From: Hetaerina americana
Lineage: Eukaryota; Arthropoda; Insecta; Odonata; Calopterygidae
Direction of reading: 5' to 3'
DNA: 64,000 nucleotides
Assembly (NCBI GenBank): GCA_022747635.1
Contig: JAKTNV010000001.1
Span: 43,936,946 to 44,000,945 of the forward strand
Part shown: one piece after another, positions 45,901 through 55,589 of the stretch
How the letters are laid out: each line of letters begins with the position of its first letter
Numbering within the stretch: position 1 is the stretch's first letter
The notes under the pieces: generated by a model
Database searches by the model: none
The model's input: the letters and a program-made list of their open reading frames with translations, nothing else
Told to the model about the DNA's origin: nothing
Program-made: the position numbers and the translations under genes

Positions 45901-48900
45901 CTTTCCTTAAGCTCCATCCAATTTTTTGGACCTCTTTTCCCCGAATAATTAAATTCTATCCCCCCCGCACTACCTTCATCTCCCTTACCCAGGAAAGCTA
46001 TTCTATTAAATGGGATTGTGACCGCAGCGGAAACTTTATAAGACGACTATAAAAAATTAAGTAGAATTAAAAAACTGCATTTTTCTTACCGTTACCTTTT
46101 AAATATCAATAACTAAATATGCATAAGCTCTTTACCCAATGGCGCTCGTTCTCTAACCCACTTCAATGTTTGTATGCATCTGGAAAAAATTCACAAAGCT
46201 CTTTCTGTTGTACCCAAACTCCGATTAAAATTCTGCACTGAAATAATTTGATTTAAGCACAATCGTCATTTCAACAAAATCTCTGCAATGTGCATCCTCT
46301 AAATCAGGAAAAGAGATATCCCTTTTTCCTTCAGACTAAACCCTCAACAAATATAGTTGAACAAATATAAGTGAATTCTTCCAAATCTTCGAAATCATTC
46401 TAATAATTTCCCTAAAATGCTTATTAATGATATATATCTCAGTTTAATTAGGAGGGATTGATTTAGGTGATGAATACAGTTGATTATGATTTTTGGTCCT
46501 ATAAATACAGTATTAGTCACTACTCGTCCTTGTACTTCAATGCACACTTTCGCTTTGCGCTTCCCTTAACAGTAATTTGTATGCTTAGTCACAATACGGA
46601 TACTTAAATATGATAGTGCCACGCGTTGAACGCATATTATGCGTTGTCCATGCGGGAGGATGGGTGCAGGTTTTGGAGATAATTAGAATAAACTTCTCGA
46701 GAACATTCACTAATATCTTCTCTAGCGTAGATTCGCGAGAAATCTTAACTGATTCGTCCATACTGTTTGCTTTACGAGAAATTGAAGTAGGTATCATACA
46801 TTTTGATTGGGCTGAAATGTAAAATAATTAACCTGGTGAACCCCTACCCTTAAACCTTGAAATGGTGGAAGAACTTATGCCATCTAATATCCCATTAGAC
46901 TCTACTAGCTGGCCCATTGATGATTGAATCTGTTATGATTACACATGTAAGGTAGGTCGACGGGTAGAGATCAGACAAAAGGGAGTCTGTTCCTGAATAA
47001 GGCGGCTACGCGGTTGTCTGACTTCATTGGGATAGGAATTTAAGTGAAGGTGTCTCGTTAGTACAACCGTTGAGAAAGGACGCGAGGAAATCTCACAATT
47101 CTATGATGGGCACAATTTCGAGTACGACTGTGATACATGGGAGAGAGGGGAGAAGGGGGCAGGCGAGGTATGAGTAGAAAAGAATGGGTGAGGTGCAAGG
47201 AATGAAGGGAGGCGGAAAGTATGCGGGATTGAAGAAGAGTATACTATAGTTTAAGCTCAGGTTATGCCGTGTGAGGCTTAGAAACGTAGCATTGGTTAGT
47301 TATTGTGTCCAGCCAAAATCTACCCTTACCAGTAGAATACCGTTAATAATAACCCACTTAAATGAAAGTTAACCTCAGAGCCTGCCTTATGTGAACTGCT
47401 ATAGTACATATGCTGTGCATGATAAACACACTATATGTATATAAGCGTATCATGCAGTCTACCTTTGTGATTCATAGAGAGGATCTTAACACCATTAAAT
47501 GATACAATGATGGACCGAATTCCTGAGATCTCTGAGATTCCTGGATAAGTCACTTCGGGTGTTCCCCGGGAAAGTGTTTTCGGACCTCTTTTATTCCTTC
47601 TTTACTTTAACGACATTGACTCCGTAGTCACTAATGAGATATGTTTAAATGCCAACGATGTAGTGGTTTACAGAAATATCCGTATTTCTGAGGATAAAGC
47701 AGCTTTAGCAGATGACCTAAACGCTATACAGCGCTGGTGCGACATTTGGCAATCCGAATTAAGAAAAAAAAGCGTGTAGCGATGAATTTTTGGAAAAAAG
47801 TAATTCCCTACCGAACGCCTACTGCATCGGAAACATCGAAATGGAATGTCTAGATTCCATTAAATACCTAGGTGTTATCCTCAATCACGATCTCTCCTGG
47901 ATGAAACACATGTGAGGAATATGTGGACAAGCCAACAAAAAATTACGATTTATTAGAAGAGTGCTTCGTAAATGTGATGAAAGCGTCAAAGAGAAATATT
48001 ATATTTCGCTGGTTAGGCCTCATGTAGAATATGCTGCTAGTATATGGGATTCTCATGAAGTTGGATTGATTGCTGAATCGGAACGCGTGCAGCTTAGAGG
48101 AGCTAGATTTGTAAAACGTTATAATGATAAACTTAGTCGTGTAACAAAACATTGGAAGAGCTAGGTTAGAAATCACTCACGAAGGAAAGGTTAAATTACA
48201 AATTAAATGTCTTGCATAGATTGGAGGGATATCTCTGTAGCAGTGAAGTTGAAAATGTAATATTAACCCTATCGTACTCCGGTAGGAGAGATAGCGTAAA
48301 TCAAATTAGAGAGATTTAGAGTACAACAGATAGATTTAAGATGTCATTTTTTCCACGAAGGATATGGGAATAACTTCATCCGACCGCGGTAGTGGTCAAA
48401 ATTAGTCTGGTGTAAATTCACCCCCTTCCACCTACCATTTGGCTTACAGGGTACCAAACATACTAATATTAAAAAAGTCAACCATTATATTCACGTAATT
48501 TTTGGTTCATGCCATCTACTCAACTGCAAAACTATCGAACACCTGTTATGCCTTATCACCAAGCTGTATTTAGTCTCTAAAAACAAAAAATCTCACTGAA
48601 ACTCTCAACTTGTCATGAAAATTGTTATGAATCTAGATTCACACATTGTTGATCGCAATGCACAGAAAGGTTAATTACTAAGAAAAATAGCATTGCAAAT
48701 TGTTATGGTAAATACTTAAAATAAGCAAAAGCTGGCATAAAAATATGGATGAATTACCTTTATCCAGTGTTTCATTCATTTGGTCGCTCCGTATATTAAG
48801 GAAATGCTGAACTTTAAATCTTAGGCATTTTAAACTTTTTTCCAGCAGGTCTACATTGTTGTTTTGCTTTATAAAAACCACTTCTGAGTTGATAATGTAA

Positions 48901-48998
48901 CGATCAAACTCATAGATATGAGCGACCTTTTTACCTATGACATCATATTTTGGAATCACTTTGGATGGGCTAGTGTCTTGTATACGAGACTCTGACAT
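42786..48998 (-). CDS. catalytically dead caspase-like gene (copy A), 4 exons, 230 aa
   Basis: Minus-strand exons 48998-48758, 45697-45525, 45133-45010 and 42940-42786; phases 1, 0, 1, all GT..AG; total 693 nt. The ATG at 48998 has an in-frame TAA nine bases upstream. Exon 1: IPKYDVIGKKVAHIYEF, the large-subunit start; no long prodomain. Exon 2: VFFLTAPIKD where caspases have SHG (residue 98 is Ala in place of His), then NLENVWKKF and GKPKMFFVQ. Exon 3: TTVN in place of ACRG (Thr140 in place of Cys), then IPVSSDIMVAL, the small-subunit start. Exon 4: IGQFLYEEC and SQTPKFSSTFCKLLYL, the C-terminal strand. The fold signature is kept but both catalytic residues are lost. An open, correctly spliced frame argues for a maintained pseudoenzyme, possibly a decoy of the neighbouring copy B (inference). 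Confidence 0.8.
42941..44089. other. caspase A intron 3 sequence
   Basis: AT-rich; nothing recognised before the SINE. Confidence 0.4.
44090..44345 (+). repeat. tRNA-derived SINE, best-preserved copy
   Basis: A box TAGTCCAGTGGGTAGAGCG (about 44092-44110) and a perfect B box GGGTTCGATTCC (about 44133-44144), then a body with GGTACCAATTTTTCCTGGGT and AACCAT, shared with the copies at 736 and 29.1 kb. In intron 3 of caspase A. Confidence 0.75.
44640..44995 (+). repeat. RTE-like LINE 3' end fragment
   Basis: Ends with TGTGTCCATCAAAACCTGC..TGACTGTAGACTGCTGTTAATAATAATC, the counterpart of the 3' ends at 5.87 and 6.34 kb (minus). The preceding 250 bp look like a decayed C-terminal tail. In intron 3 of caspase A. 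Confidence 0.6.
45010..45133 (-). CDS. caspase A exon 3 (catalytic Cys position lost)
   Basis: 124 nt from acceptor TTCTCTGTTTCAG to donor GTAAGT. Begins TTVNTMDSNYLP directly after FFVQ, so the Cys of the QACRG pentapeptide is absent. The linker to the small subunit is short, unlike copy B. Confidence 0.83.
45525..45697 (-). CDS. caspase A exon 2 (catalytic His position lost)
   Basis: 173 nt from acceptor GCATTTACAG to donor GTATGT. WVFFLTAPIKDC replaces the His-Gly block; the flanking VWKKF and FGKPKMFFVQ are conserved and fix the alignment. Confidence 0.85.
45698..47089. other. caspase A intron 1, right part
   Basis: No recognised exon or repeat. A minus-strand ATG frame around 46.59-46.80 kb was considered and not supported. 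Confidence 0.35.
47090..47356 (+). repeat. RTE-like LINE 3' end fragment
   Basis: Ends TTGTGTCCAGCCAAAATCTACCCTTACCAGTAGAATACCGTTAATAATAACC, again the shared RTE 3' block and (TAA)n tail, preceded by purine-rich remains of the C-terminal tail. Confidence 0.6.
47480..48440 (+). pseudogene. CR1/jockey-like LINE reverse transcriptase remnant
   Basis: Plus-strand translation across stops: SGVPRESVFGPLLFLLYFND (about 47545-47610), NANDVVVYRNI where FADD should be (about 47650-47680), DLNAIQRWCDIW, then KCDESVKEKYYISLVRPHVE (about 47970-48030) and ERVQLRGARFVKRYN. The order is that of LINE RT palm, thumb and C-terminal region. The active site is mutated. In intron 1 of caspase A, antisense. Confidence 0.75.
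48758..48998 (-). CDS. caspase A exon 1 (start codon)
   Basis: 241 coding nt to donor GTAATT; the exon begins about 49036 after acceptor GATTTTCAG, so an upstream non-coding exon exists. Starts MSESRIQDTSPSKVIPKYDV. Confidence 0.82.
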
Positions 48999-49036
48999 AG
49001 TAATTTAGAAAGAGCCTCTGGCCTTAGAAGTATGCT

Positions 49037-50004
49037 CTGAAAATCGCCGCTGGAAAATAAACACATGATTATAAATTAATATGTAAACGCACAAAGTTGG
49101 AAGGAATATCATAGCTCCATTTGCTATTTTTCCAAGAAGGATCATTTAGCTCATTTATTTTCTTAGGAAATGGCCGCTGTAGTAATTAGTATTATGCTAA
49201 ACGCTACGTTGAAACCTATGATTACCAAATGATACGCGATAAAGGTGTCCAGCTATATTCAAGTAATTCTCATGCTTGTCTTTGAAAATACGCATACGTA
49301 TTTAAACATAACATTTATTGACGCGTAAAACATACGCATTTATTGCAAGCATGTCGAAGACCAATTTTCATCTATCTTAGTAAAAACAATGAGCAACTTA
49401 TGTTTAGTTACATGCTAATTTTATCTATGTACATATATGTACATTTTAAGATTACTTGCTGACTTACTTCATGGCATTAATTAGCTCCAAAAGGATACGA
49501 TTCTCCAAACAGGCACGACTATACCGCATTTGAGGAAAAAAACTGCCGGTTATTTTTTCAAGATTTTCAGTGTTCACTGTGTGTTTTATCTTGCAACAGC
49601 TATCGCTGTTGTGATACTGGACTTTGATCAATAAAGCTTGGTCTAAATCTACATTATGTTAACAAAAAACATGAAATTGCCTTTTTCCCAATGATATGAG
49701 CTATTAAAAATATATACTTATACTTTACTGAGCAGCCTTCGGGCGTTTCTTCGCAAAATTGGAGCCTTTTTAAAAATATTATCGATATCAAGTTGTTTCA
49801 GCATCAATCAATTAATTATAATAGTTGAGCCCTAAAACATGTAATTATTAATACCTTTTCTGTGTCGGATTCAGGATGATGGCGTTTCAAACTCTAATGA
49901 AGAGTTGAAGCAAGAAAGAAGTCACTGAAGGTTTGTATAATCACCAAAATTATTTACTAGCAGTAATATACTGGCTCTCCAGGGACCATGCTTTGGTAAG
50001 TATG
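49037..50004. other. upstream region of caspase A
   Basis: AT-rich. Should hold the promoter and 5' non-coding exon of caspase A; no element identified. Confidence 0.35.
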
Positions 50005-50064
50005 CATGCATGAATCAGCTTATTTATTTATTTATTTATATTTTATGTGTAAATATATACAATA

Positions 50065-50067
<3 letters not shown>

Positions 50068-50129
<62 letters not shown>

Positions 50130-50130
50130 T
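50068..50130. repeat. (TA)n microsatellite
   Basis: Long alternating TA tract, with a single TG interruption near its right end. Confidence 0.95.
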
Positions 50131-50511
50131 ATTCTACAGTTACGTTGCAGTAAGGCGATTTTCCTGGTGGCAACGGCCAAGTTTAGTCAAAGATAACCCT
50201 TACAACGAAAATTACATACATACACGCACTATAAAAACAGATAAGAGACAAAATATTTTTACATACAATGACACTTCCACATCACATACAAACAAACTTC
50301 CACATCACATACAAAATGCCATCGACATCACATACAAACAATATTTTAATAACTACAATGAAGTTTATTACCAAGTGGCTGCTTTACATTTATACTTAAA
50401 ACTTCTAAAATTGGATGGTAAGAGCTCAAACAAACCTCCAGGCAACTGGTTCCAATCAATTATGGTTGTATTTAAAAAAGAGTATTTTTTCTTTTTTGCG
50501 TCCTTATTTTC

Positions 50512-50514
<3 letters not shown>
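50131..50514. other. DNA between two (TA)n tracts
   Basis: Contains short degenerate direct repeats of CACATACAAACAAA and CACATCACATACAAA type (about 50277-50340); otherwise unassigned. It may be an internal scrap of a Penelope-like element. Confidence 0.3.

Positions 50515-50579
<65 letters not shown>
50515..50579. repeat. (TA)n microsatellite
   Basis: About 60 bases of TA next to (CA)n and to the palindromic Penelope 3' end. Confidence 0.95.
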
Positions 50580-50590
<11 letters not shown>

Positions 50591-50773
50591 TGTAGATTTT
50601 TAAACCATAGAGACACAAAGAAAGGACACTCACAATATGTTGTTTTAACGTTTCGACGGCTCGGCCGTCGTCTTCAGATTCTGATTCTGAAGACGACGGC
50701 CGAGCCGTCGAAACGTCAAAACAACATATTGTGAGTGTCCTTTCTTTGTGTCTCTATGGTTTAAAAATCTACA
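50591..50773. repeat. near-perfect palindrome made of two Penelope 3' ends
   Basis: Left arm 50591-50678 and right arm 50686-50773, about 88 bp each, 7-base spacer, one mismatch noticed. Each arm is the 3' UTR end of a Penelope-like element (GACACAAAGAAAGGACACTC) plus the hammerhead-like stem-loop, joined head to head. Confidence 0.9.
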
Positions 50774-50821
50774 TCTGTGTTTTTATATATTTGTGCGTCA
50801 CCGAAGAGCGTTCCGTTTCGA

Positions 50822-50824
<3 letters not shown>

Positions 50825-50852
<28 letters not shown>
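50825..50852. repeat. (TA)n microsatellite
   Basis: 28-base TA tract between the 3' end of one Penelope-like copy (plus) and the inverted 3' end at the 5' side of PLE B. Confidence 0.9.
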
Positions 50853-50856
<4 letters not shown>

Positions 50857-50951
50857 CACAGATGTAGATTTTTAGAATATAGAGACACAAAGAAAGGACA
50901 CTCACAATTTGTTATTTTACGTTTCGACAGCACGGCTGTCGTCTTCAGAAT

Positions 50952-52886
50952 GGCGTTCTCGCCCACCCAATTGAAATCTTTATCAATCTCCTTCTGACAA
51001 AGATTTCCGACAAAAAATTCATAGATTCCCTTAAGCCACCAGACAACCTTTCCCCCTCTGAGAGACAAGCTCTCAGACGTTTAACGTCAAATAAAGATAT
51101 TATAATCACGACGGCGGACAAAGGGTCATCCGTTGTCGTGCTAAACAAAGTAGACTATAACGCCGAGGCATTGCGCCAATTAAATGACATTTCCTGCTAT
51201 GCCCCCCTGCCCCAAGACCCAAACCCTTCTTATCAAAAGGATATTCTCTCTTTTCTTTCCAATTTCGGTCCCAACGAAGGTCTCTCCCCCACAGACATAT
51301 CCATTCTTTCACCACCTAATCCTAAGACTCCCCATTTCTATTTGCTACCCAAAATACACAAAAGCAATAACCCCGGACGCCCTATTGTCTCCAGCATCAA
51401 CTCACCCACAGAACGAATCTCCGCATTAATAGACCACCACCTTCAACCGATAGCCACTTCACTCCCTTCTTACATTAAAGACTCGCACCACTTTCTGGAA
51501 CGTCTACACTCAATCCCAATTCCGCACAACACAACCATTCTCATGGCCACGATAGACGTCACATCTCTGTACACCTCCATTCCCCACAAAGAAGGCTTAG
51601 AAGCCATGAAACATTACCTCTCCCTACGATCCACACCACACACCCCATCCACAGATTTCCTCCTCGAATTAAGCCAAATCGTTCTTACCAAAAATGCTTT
51701 TCAATTCAATGACAAAATATATTTACAAATAAAAGGCACTGCAATGGGCACGCGTATGGCTCCTGCATACGCCAATCTTTTTATGGGTAAACTAGAACAC
51801 GACTTTCTGCAACAACAAACCCTAAAACCACTTTTCTGGGCCCGCTATATCGATGATATTTTCCTCCTTTGGTCCCACGGACGCGAAACTTTATCCTCTT
51901 TCATTTCCTCTCTCAACTCCTCCTCCTCAGTATCATTCACTTCTTCTATATCCGACTCAAATATTACCTTCCTAGATATCGATATTCACCTCCAAAACAA
52001 TACGTTTCACACTTCAGTCCACATTAAACCAACCAATAAGCAACAATATCTTCATTTCGACAGCTGCCATCCTCCTCACACAAAGCGCTCCATCCCATTC
52101 TCACTCTCTATCCGTGGCTTCCGTCTCTGCAATAACACCCCCTCCCAACAGAAATACTTGGACCAGCTGCATGAATCCCTCAGAAAATGTGGGTACCCCG
52201 AAAAACTGCTAAACAGTAAAATCCTCAAACCGTCAACACAATACACTCCCCTCCCCAAACCAAACCGCCCAAAATGCCCTAATCTTATCACCACTTTCTT
52301 CCCCGGAACACACAAAATTAAACATCTAATCCGTGACCTCTTCCCAATTATCAATAACACTCAGTCCACATCACTTTTGTTCCCACACTGTCCCTCTGTT
52401 TCATTTAAACGCCCGTCGAACCTGCGAGACATCTTTAAGTCCACAAATCCAACTTCAAGCACCCCCGTCTCTCCCCCGCCCCTATCCGCACCATGCAACC
52501 GCCCACGCTGCAAATGCTGTCATCTTTTAAGACCCTCCCCCTCACTCAGTACCAACTCCCAACCACTCGCCACCTGTACCTCAAAAAATATTATATATCG
52601 CCTCTCCTGTAACTTCTGCCCTGCCTTCTACGTGGGCGAATGCACGACCGCACTTTCCCTCCGCATGAATAACCACCGATATTCCACCAAATCTCCCACC
52701 TTTCTTAATTACCCCATCCCTACTCACACCGCTTCCCACAACCAATCTTTTGACGACTGCTTCTCTGTTTCGGTTATTGAAATCCTTCCCAAATCTGCGA
52801 GTATAATAGAAGTGAGAACCCGCGAGATGGCGCATATCTGGGTGGCCCAATCATTCAAACCGCCCGGGCTGAACCAAGCCCACTGA
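50952..52886 (+). CDS. Penelope-like reverse transcriptase with GIY-YIG endonuclease
   Basis: Open from 50952 (no own ATG there) with first ATG at 51138, stop at 52886; about 640 codons. N-terminal part: IEIFINLLLTKIS and TTADKGSSVVVLNKVDY, typical of Penelope RTs. RT: FYLLPKIHK and GRPIVSS, ATIDVTSLYTSIPHKEG (first Asp), IKGTAMGTRMAPAYANLFMG, and RYIDDIFLLW (catalytic YxDD, about 51850). Then LDIDIHL, KPTNKQQYLHFDSCHPPHTK, and a CNRPRCKCC zinc-like cluster. C-terminal GIY-YIG domain: IIYRLSCNFCPAFYVGECTT, SLRMNNHR. No stop interrupts it, but the N-terminal end merges into the inverted 3' end, so the extreme N-terminus is missing. The least damaged coding region of the Penelope group here. 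Confidence 0.9.
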   Translation, partial: GVLAHPIEIFINLLLTKISDKKFIDSLKPPDNLSPSERQALRRLTSNKDIIITTADKGSSVVVLNKVDYNAEALRQLNDISCYAPLPQDPNPSYQKDILSFLSNFGPNEGLSPTDISILSPPNPKTPHFYLLPKIHKSNNPGRPIVSSINSPTERISALIDHHLQPIATSLPSYIKDSHHFLERLHSIPIPHNTTILMATIDVTSLYTSIPHKEGLEAMKHYLSLRSTPHTPSTDFLLELSQIVLTKNAFQFNDKIYLQIKGTAMGTRMAPAYANLFMGKLEHDFLQQQTLKPLFWARYIDDIFLLWSHGRETLSSFISSLNSSSSVSFTSSISDSNITFLDIDIHLQNNTFHTSVHIKPTNKQQYLHFDSCHPPHTKRSIPFSLSIRGFRLCNNTPSQQKYLDQLHESLRKCGYPEKLLNSKILKPSTQYTPLPKPNRPKCPNLITTFFPGTHKIKHLIRDLFPIINNTQSTSLLFPHCPSVSFKRPSNLRDIFKSTNPTSSTPVSPPPLSAPCNRPRCKCCHLLRPSPSLSTNSQPLATCTSKNIIYRLSCNFCPAFYVGECTTALSLRMNNHRYSTKSPTFLNYPIPTHTASHNQSFDDCFSVSVIEILPKSASIIEVRTREMAHIWVAQSFKPPGLNQAH

Positions 52887-53010
52887 ATGCATCAATTGGC
52901 TGCCTACATATCCCCCCCACCCCCTTGTTCATTTCCTATTGGTCCCTTTACCTCTCCTTCCCCCACCTCTCCCCCGCACATCCTCTCCGCTCTTCCCCGA
53001 GAACGCCATT

Positions 53011-53039
53011 CTGAAGACGACAGCCGTGCTGTCGAAACG
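53011..53039 (+). other. hammerhead-like motif, PLE B 3' end
   Basis: CTGAAGA, then the hairpin CGACAG-CCGTG-CTGTCG, then AAAC: fits CUGANGA, stem II, GAAA of the hammerhead core if the last stem G doubles as the first G of GAAA. Stem III is not obvious. An inverted copy is at 50919-50949, and related motifs are in the palindrome at 50650-50714. Confidence 0.45.
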
Positions 53040-53147
53040 TAAAATAACAAATTGTGAGTGTCCTTTCTTTGTGTCTCTATATTCTAAAAATCTACATCTG
53101 CGTTTTTTATATATTTGTGTGTCGCCGAAGAGCGTTCCATTTCGAAG

Positions 53148-53153
<6 letters not shown>

Positions 53154-53198
<45 letters not shown>
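53154..53198. repeat. (TA)n microsatellite
   Basis: TA tract separating the 3' ends of PLE B (plus) and PLE C (minus), which face each other tail to tail. Confidence 0.95.
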
Positions 53199-53200
<2 letters not shown>

Positions 53201-54525
53201 TTTCGTAGACGTAGCACAGAAGTGCCGAATAGTACAATACACAGTAACACACAATATAGAAACAAAAAAAGATGAACACTCACACGTTATTTCTTGATAT
53301 TTCGACGGAAACAACCCGTCTTCCTCTGAAGATATAGAAGTAATGAGTGCTGGAGTTGTTGAGGTGAGGGGTGCGAGAGAAAAGGAAGGGGGCCAGGAGA
53401 AGGGGAGAACGGGAGGCGAAGGAGGGGTGAGGGTGGGCTTCCACAAAGTAACAATTTTAGGCCACTCCCATCAGTGAACGACATTGAGGCCCGGATGCTG
53501 ATAGGCCATACAGATGTAAATGAATGCCATTTCAAGTGTTTTTAATTGTATAGGGTTATCGGATGTGGGAAGGGAGGCCAGGACGGAAACATTGTAGCAC
53601 AGGTTGAAAGGGGTATTATGATGGGAAGCATGTTTAGGGATGGGGAGACCCGCGGACGGGGAGGAGGGATTGCACGAGGCGCGGTGGTTATTAATCCTAA
53701 TGTTAAGTGGTGTGGAACATTGGCCTATGTAAAATGACGGGCAGAGTTTACAGGTAAGAAGATAAACTACATTCTTGGAAGTGCAAGAGGAATAGGGGAA
53801 GGGCGGGAGAGAGTTAAATGGTGAGATGGAGTGGGGTGGAGTGGTGAAAATAGGGCAGGTTTTGCATCTTGCTCGATGACATGGAGTGGGTATGGCTCTG
53901 GGGGTGTGAGGGGATTTTGAGAGCGGCCTGGTGGATTTGAGGATATTTGCTAGGTTGGCGGGACGTTTGAAAGTGACAGAGGGGCATTTGGGAAGAAGGT
54001 TGGAGGAAGTGTTGTGATTTTTGAGGATGGGGAATAGGTCTTTGAGGATGAATTTGAGAGACTGAATGCCTGGGAAGTAGGTAGTACAGATTGAGAGAGG
54101 CTGGGAGTCTGTGGTTGAGGCAGGCTTGGGGGTGTAGGAATGTTTAAGTATTTTTTTATGGAGGAGGGAATCAGGGTATCCTCGTTGGAGGAGGGAGTGT
54201 TGAAGGTTGTTGAGGTATTTCTTAAGGGATTCGGGATGGTTGCAAATGCGGTGACCGCGGATAGAGAGGGAGTAAGGGAGGGAGCGCTTGGTATGGGAGG
54301 GGTGACAACTGCTGTAATGAAGGTATTGCTGCTTATTAGTGGGTTTGGTGTGAACAGAGGTAAGGAATTTGTTATTGCTGAGGGTAATATTAACATCGAG
54401 GAAGGTAATCTGAGAGGATGAAATGGTCGAGGTGAAAGACAGGGATGAGGAATCGTTGAGTTGGGAGATGAAGGAATTGAGGGAATCTATGCTGTGTGGC
54501 CATAGTAGAAAGATATTTTGAATGC
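53199..54525 (-). mobile_element. Penelope-like element PLE C, 5'-truncated
   Basis: Minus-strand copy of the same family as PLE D. The 3' end next to (TA)n has AGTACAATACACAGTAACAC and a GACGGGTTGTTTCCGTC hairpin on the minus strand (about 53330-53300). Minus-strand translation gives TKPTNKQQYLHYSSC, GHRICNHPESLKKYLN, TTYFPGIQSLKF, a CHRARCKTC cluster, and a GIY-YIG part CKLCPSFYIGQCST (about 53750-53700). Frames are broken, and RT catalytic blocks lie beyond the 5' truncation. Confidence 0.85.
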
Positions 54526-55589
54526 ATTAATTTATATTATTAGCGTCTTAATCATGTATATTGTGTCCCGAAAAAGATTCGAGCGTCACAAGGAAAGAAA
54601 CCAAATGTGTTGTTTTAAACGAATCTCTCACTAGGAAAAAGAAGGAAATAAACGTGTATCGAAAAAGCAGTACAAATTCCATACTGGGCTACTGTTGAAA
54701 CCATAATAGTATGAGAGGAACATACATTTTAAAATTTGTTCTAGCTTTCTTCATGATTATTAAATGATCTCATATCCTTATAAAATACTATGATTTTGTT
54801 GCTTTCTCTATTATTTCTTTAAAAACAACACTCGTACCTCAGGAAAGTTCATATAAGTTGCAATACCCTTGGCATATTTCACGTTTCAATAAATTTAGTC
54901 GACTTTTGAAAATAAAGTGAATAGAAGAAAGTGACAGGCGACTATATGCAGCTATCGTTTTCATTCCACAGTTATTTTTCGAGAGTATAATTACTTTCCT
55001 CTTTACTAGGTCGCTTTCCGCTTGAACTACTTTTCGAAAGGATCCTCCCACAAAACCACTGTGGGAGTTTCCTGCAATGAACAGCTATAAAATTGCCTTT
55101 ACCAACTTAAATCCCATCAGCTTTTACTGGAACGAATATATCTGCTTATAGAACACGTGTTCTTCCCGATCACTCCCAACGTTTTTAATTAATAAGGCAT
55201 TATTTTTGGCTGCATGAAAAGTAAGTTACGTGCAATGTATTTCGTCGTTTTTATATTGTTCAAATTTTTTAATGGGAAAAATGTTTGAGCATTCAAGAAT
55301 GAAAATATTAACTCTCATTCGCCCAAGGATTATCGTTATCGCCGAGAGGTTGACGAAGGAATCCACCCTCTAACACAAACGCAACTTGCTAGAGACCAGC
55401 GTCAGTCATGAATGCTATGAAAATCTAAGTGGTTATATAGTTCAAAAGCCTCATGACAGATGAAACATATTTGCACACAAAGACAACTTTTATTGAACCC
55501 CCAGAGGGGCATGGGCCACCAGAAGTGTAAGAATGCGAAAAAATTCCCTTAGTAAAAATTGAATACCGGAGCGGAATCAAGACTTGACT
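54526..55589. other. intergenic DNA, no recognised feature
   Basis: AT-rich; nothing recognised. Confidence 0.4.

Larger units (their letters stand above)
50853..53153 (+). mobile_element. Penelope-like element PLE B with terminal inverted repeats
   Basis: Left end 50853-50960 is an inverted copy of the right end 53000-53110. Both carry the stem-loop CGACAGC..GCTGTCG flanked by TTCAGAATGGCGTTCTC / GAGAACGCCATTCTGAA and the block ACACAAAGAAAGGACACTCACAATTTGTTATTTTACG. Between them is a long open RT/endonuclease frame. Both sides end in (TA)n. Inverted or direct pseudo-LTRs are a known habit of Penelope elements. Confidence 0.9.

Noticed and set aside
46585..46797. Minus-strand ORF beginning MIPTSISRKANSMDESVKIS as a possible caspase prodomain exon
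   Set aside because: It lies inside intron 1 of caspase A, whose exon 1 already has a start codon with an in-frame upstream stop; no fitting splice sites or domain signature.
50131..50514. CRISPR-like spaced repeats of CACATACAAACAAA
   Set aside because: Few, irregular, short repeats in eukaryotic DNA beside microsatellites; simple-sequence decay explains them.
50006..50734. 242-codon ORF with long Tyr-Ile repeats
   Set aside because: Translation of (TA)n tracts and of Penelope end sequence; not a protein.
53950..54396. 148-codon Ser/Thr/Pro-rich minus ORF
   Set aside because: Out-of-frame reading of PLE C; the true frame gives TKPTNKQQYLHYSSC and other Penelope motifs.
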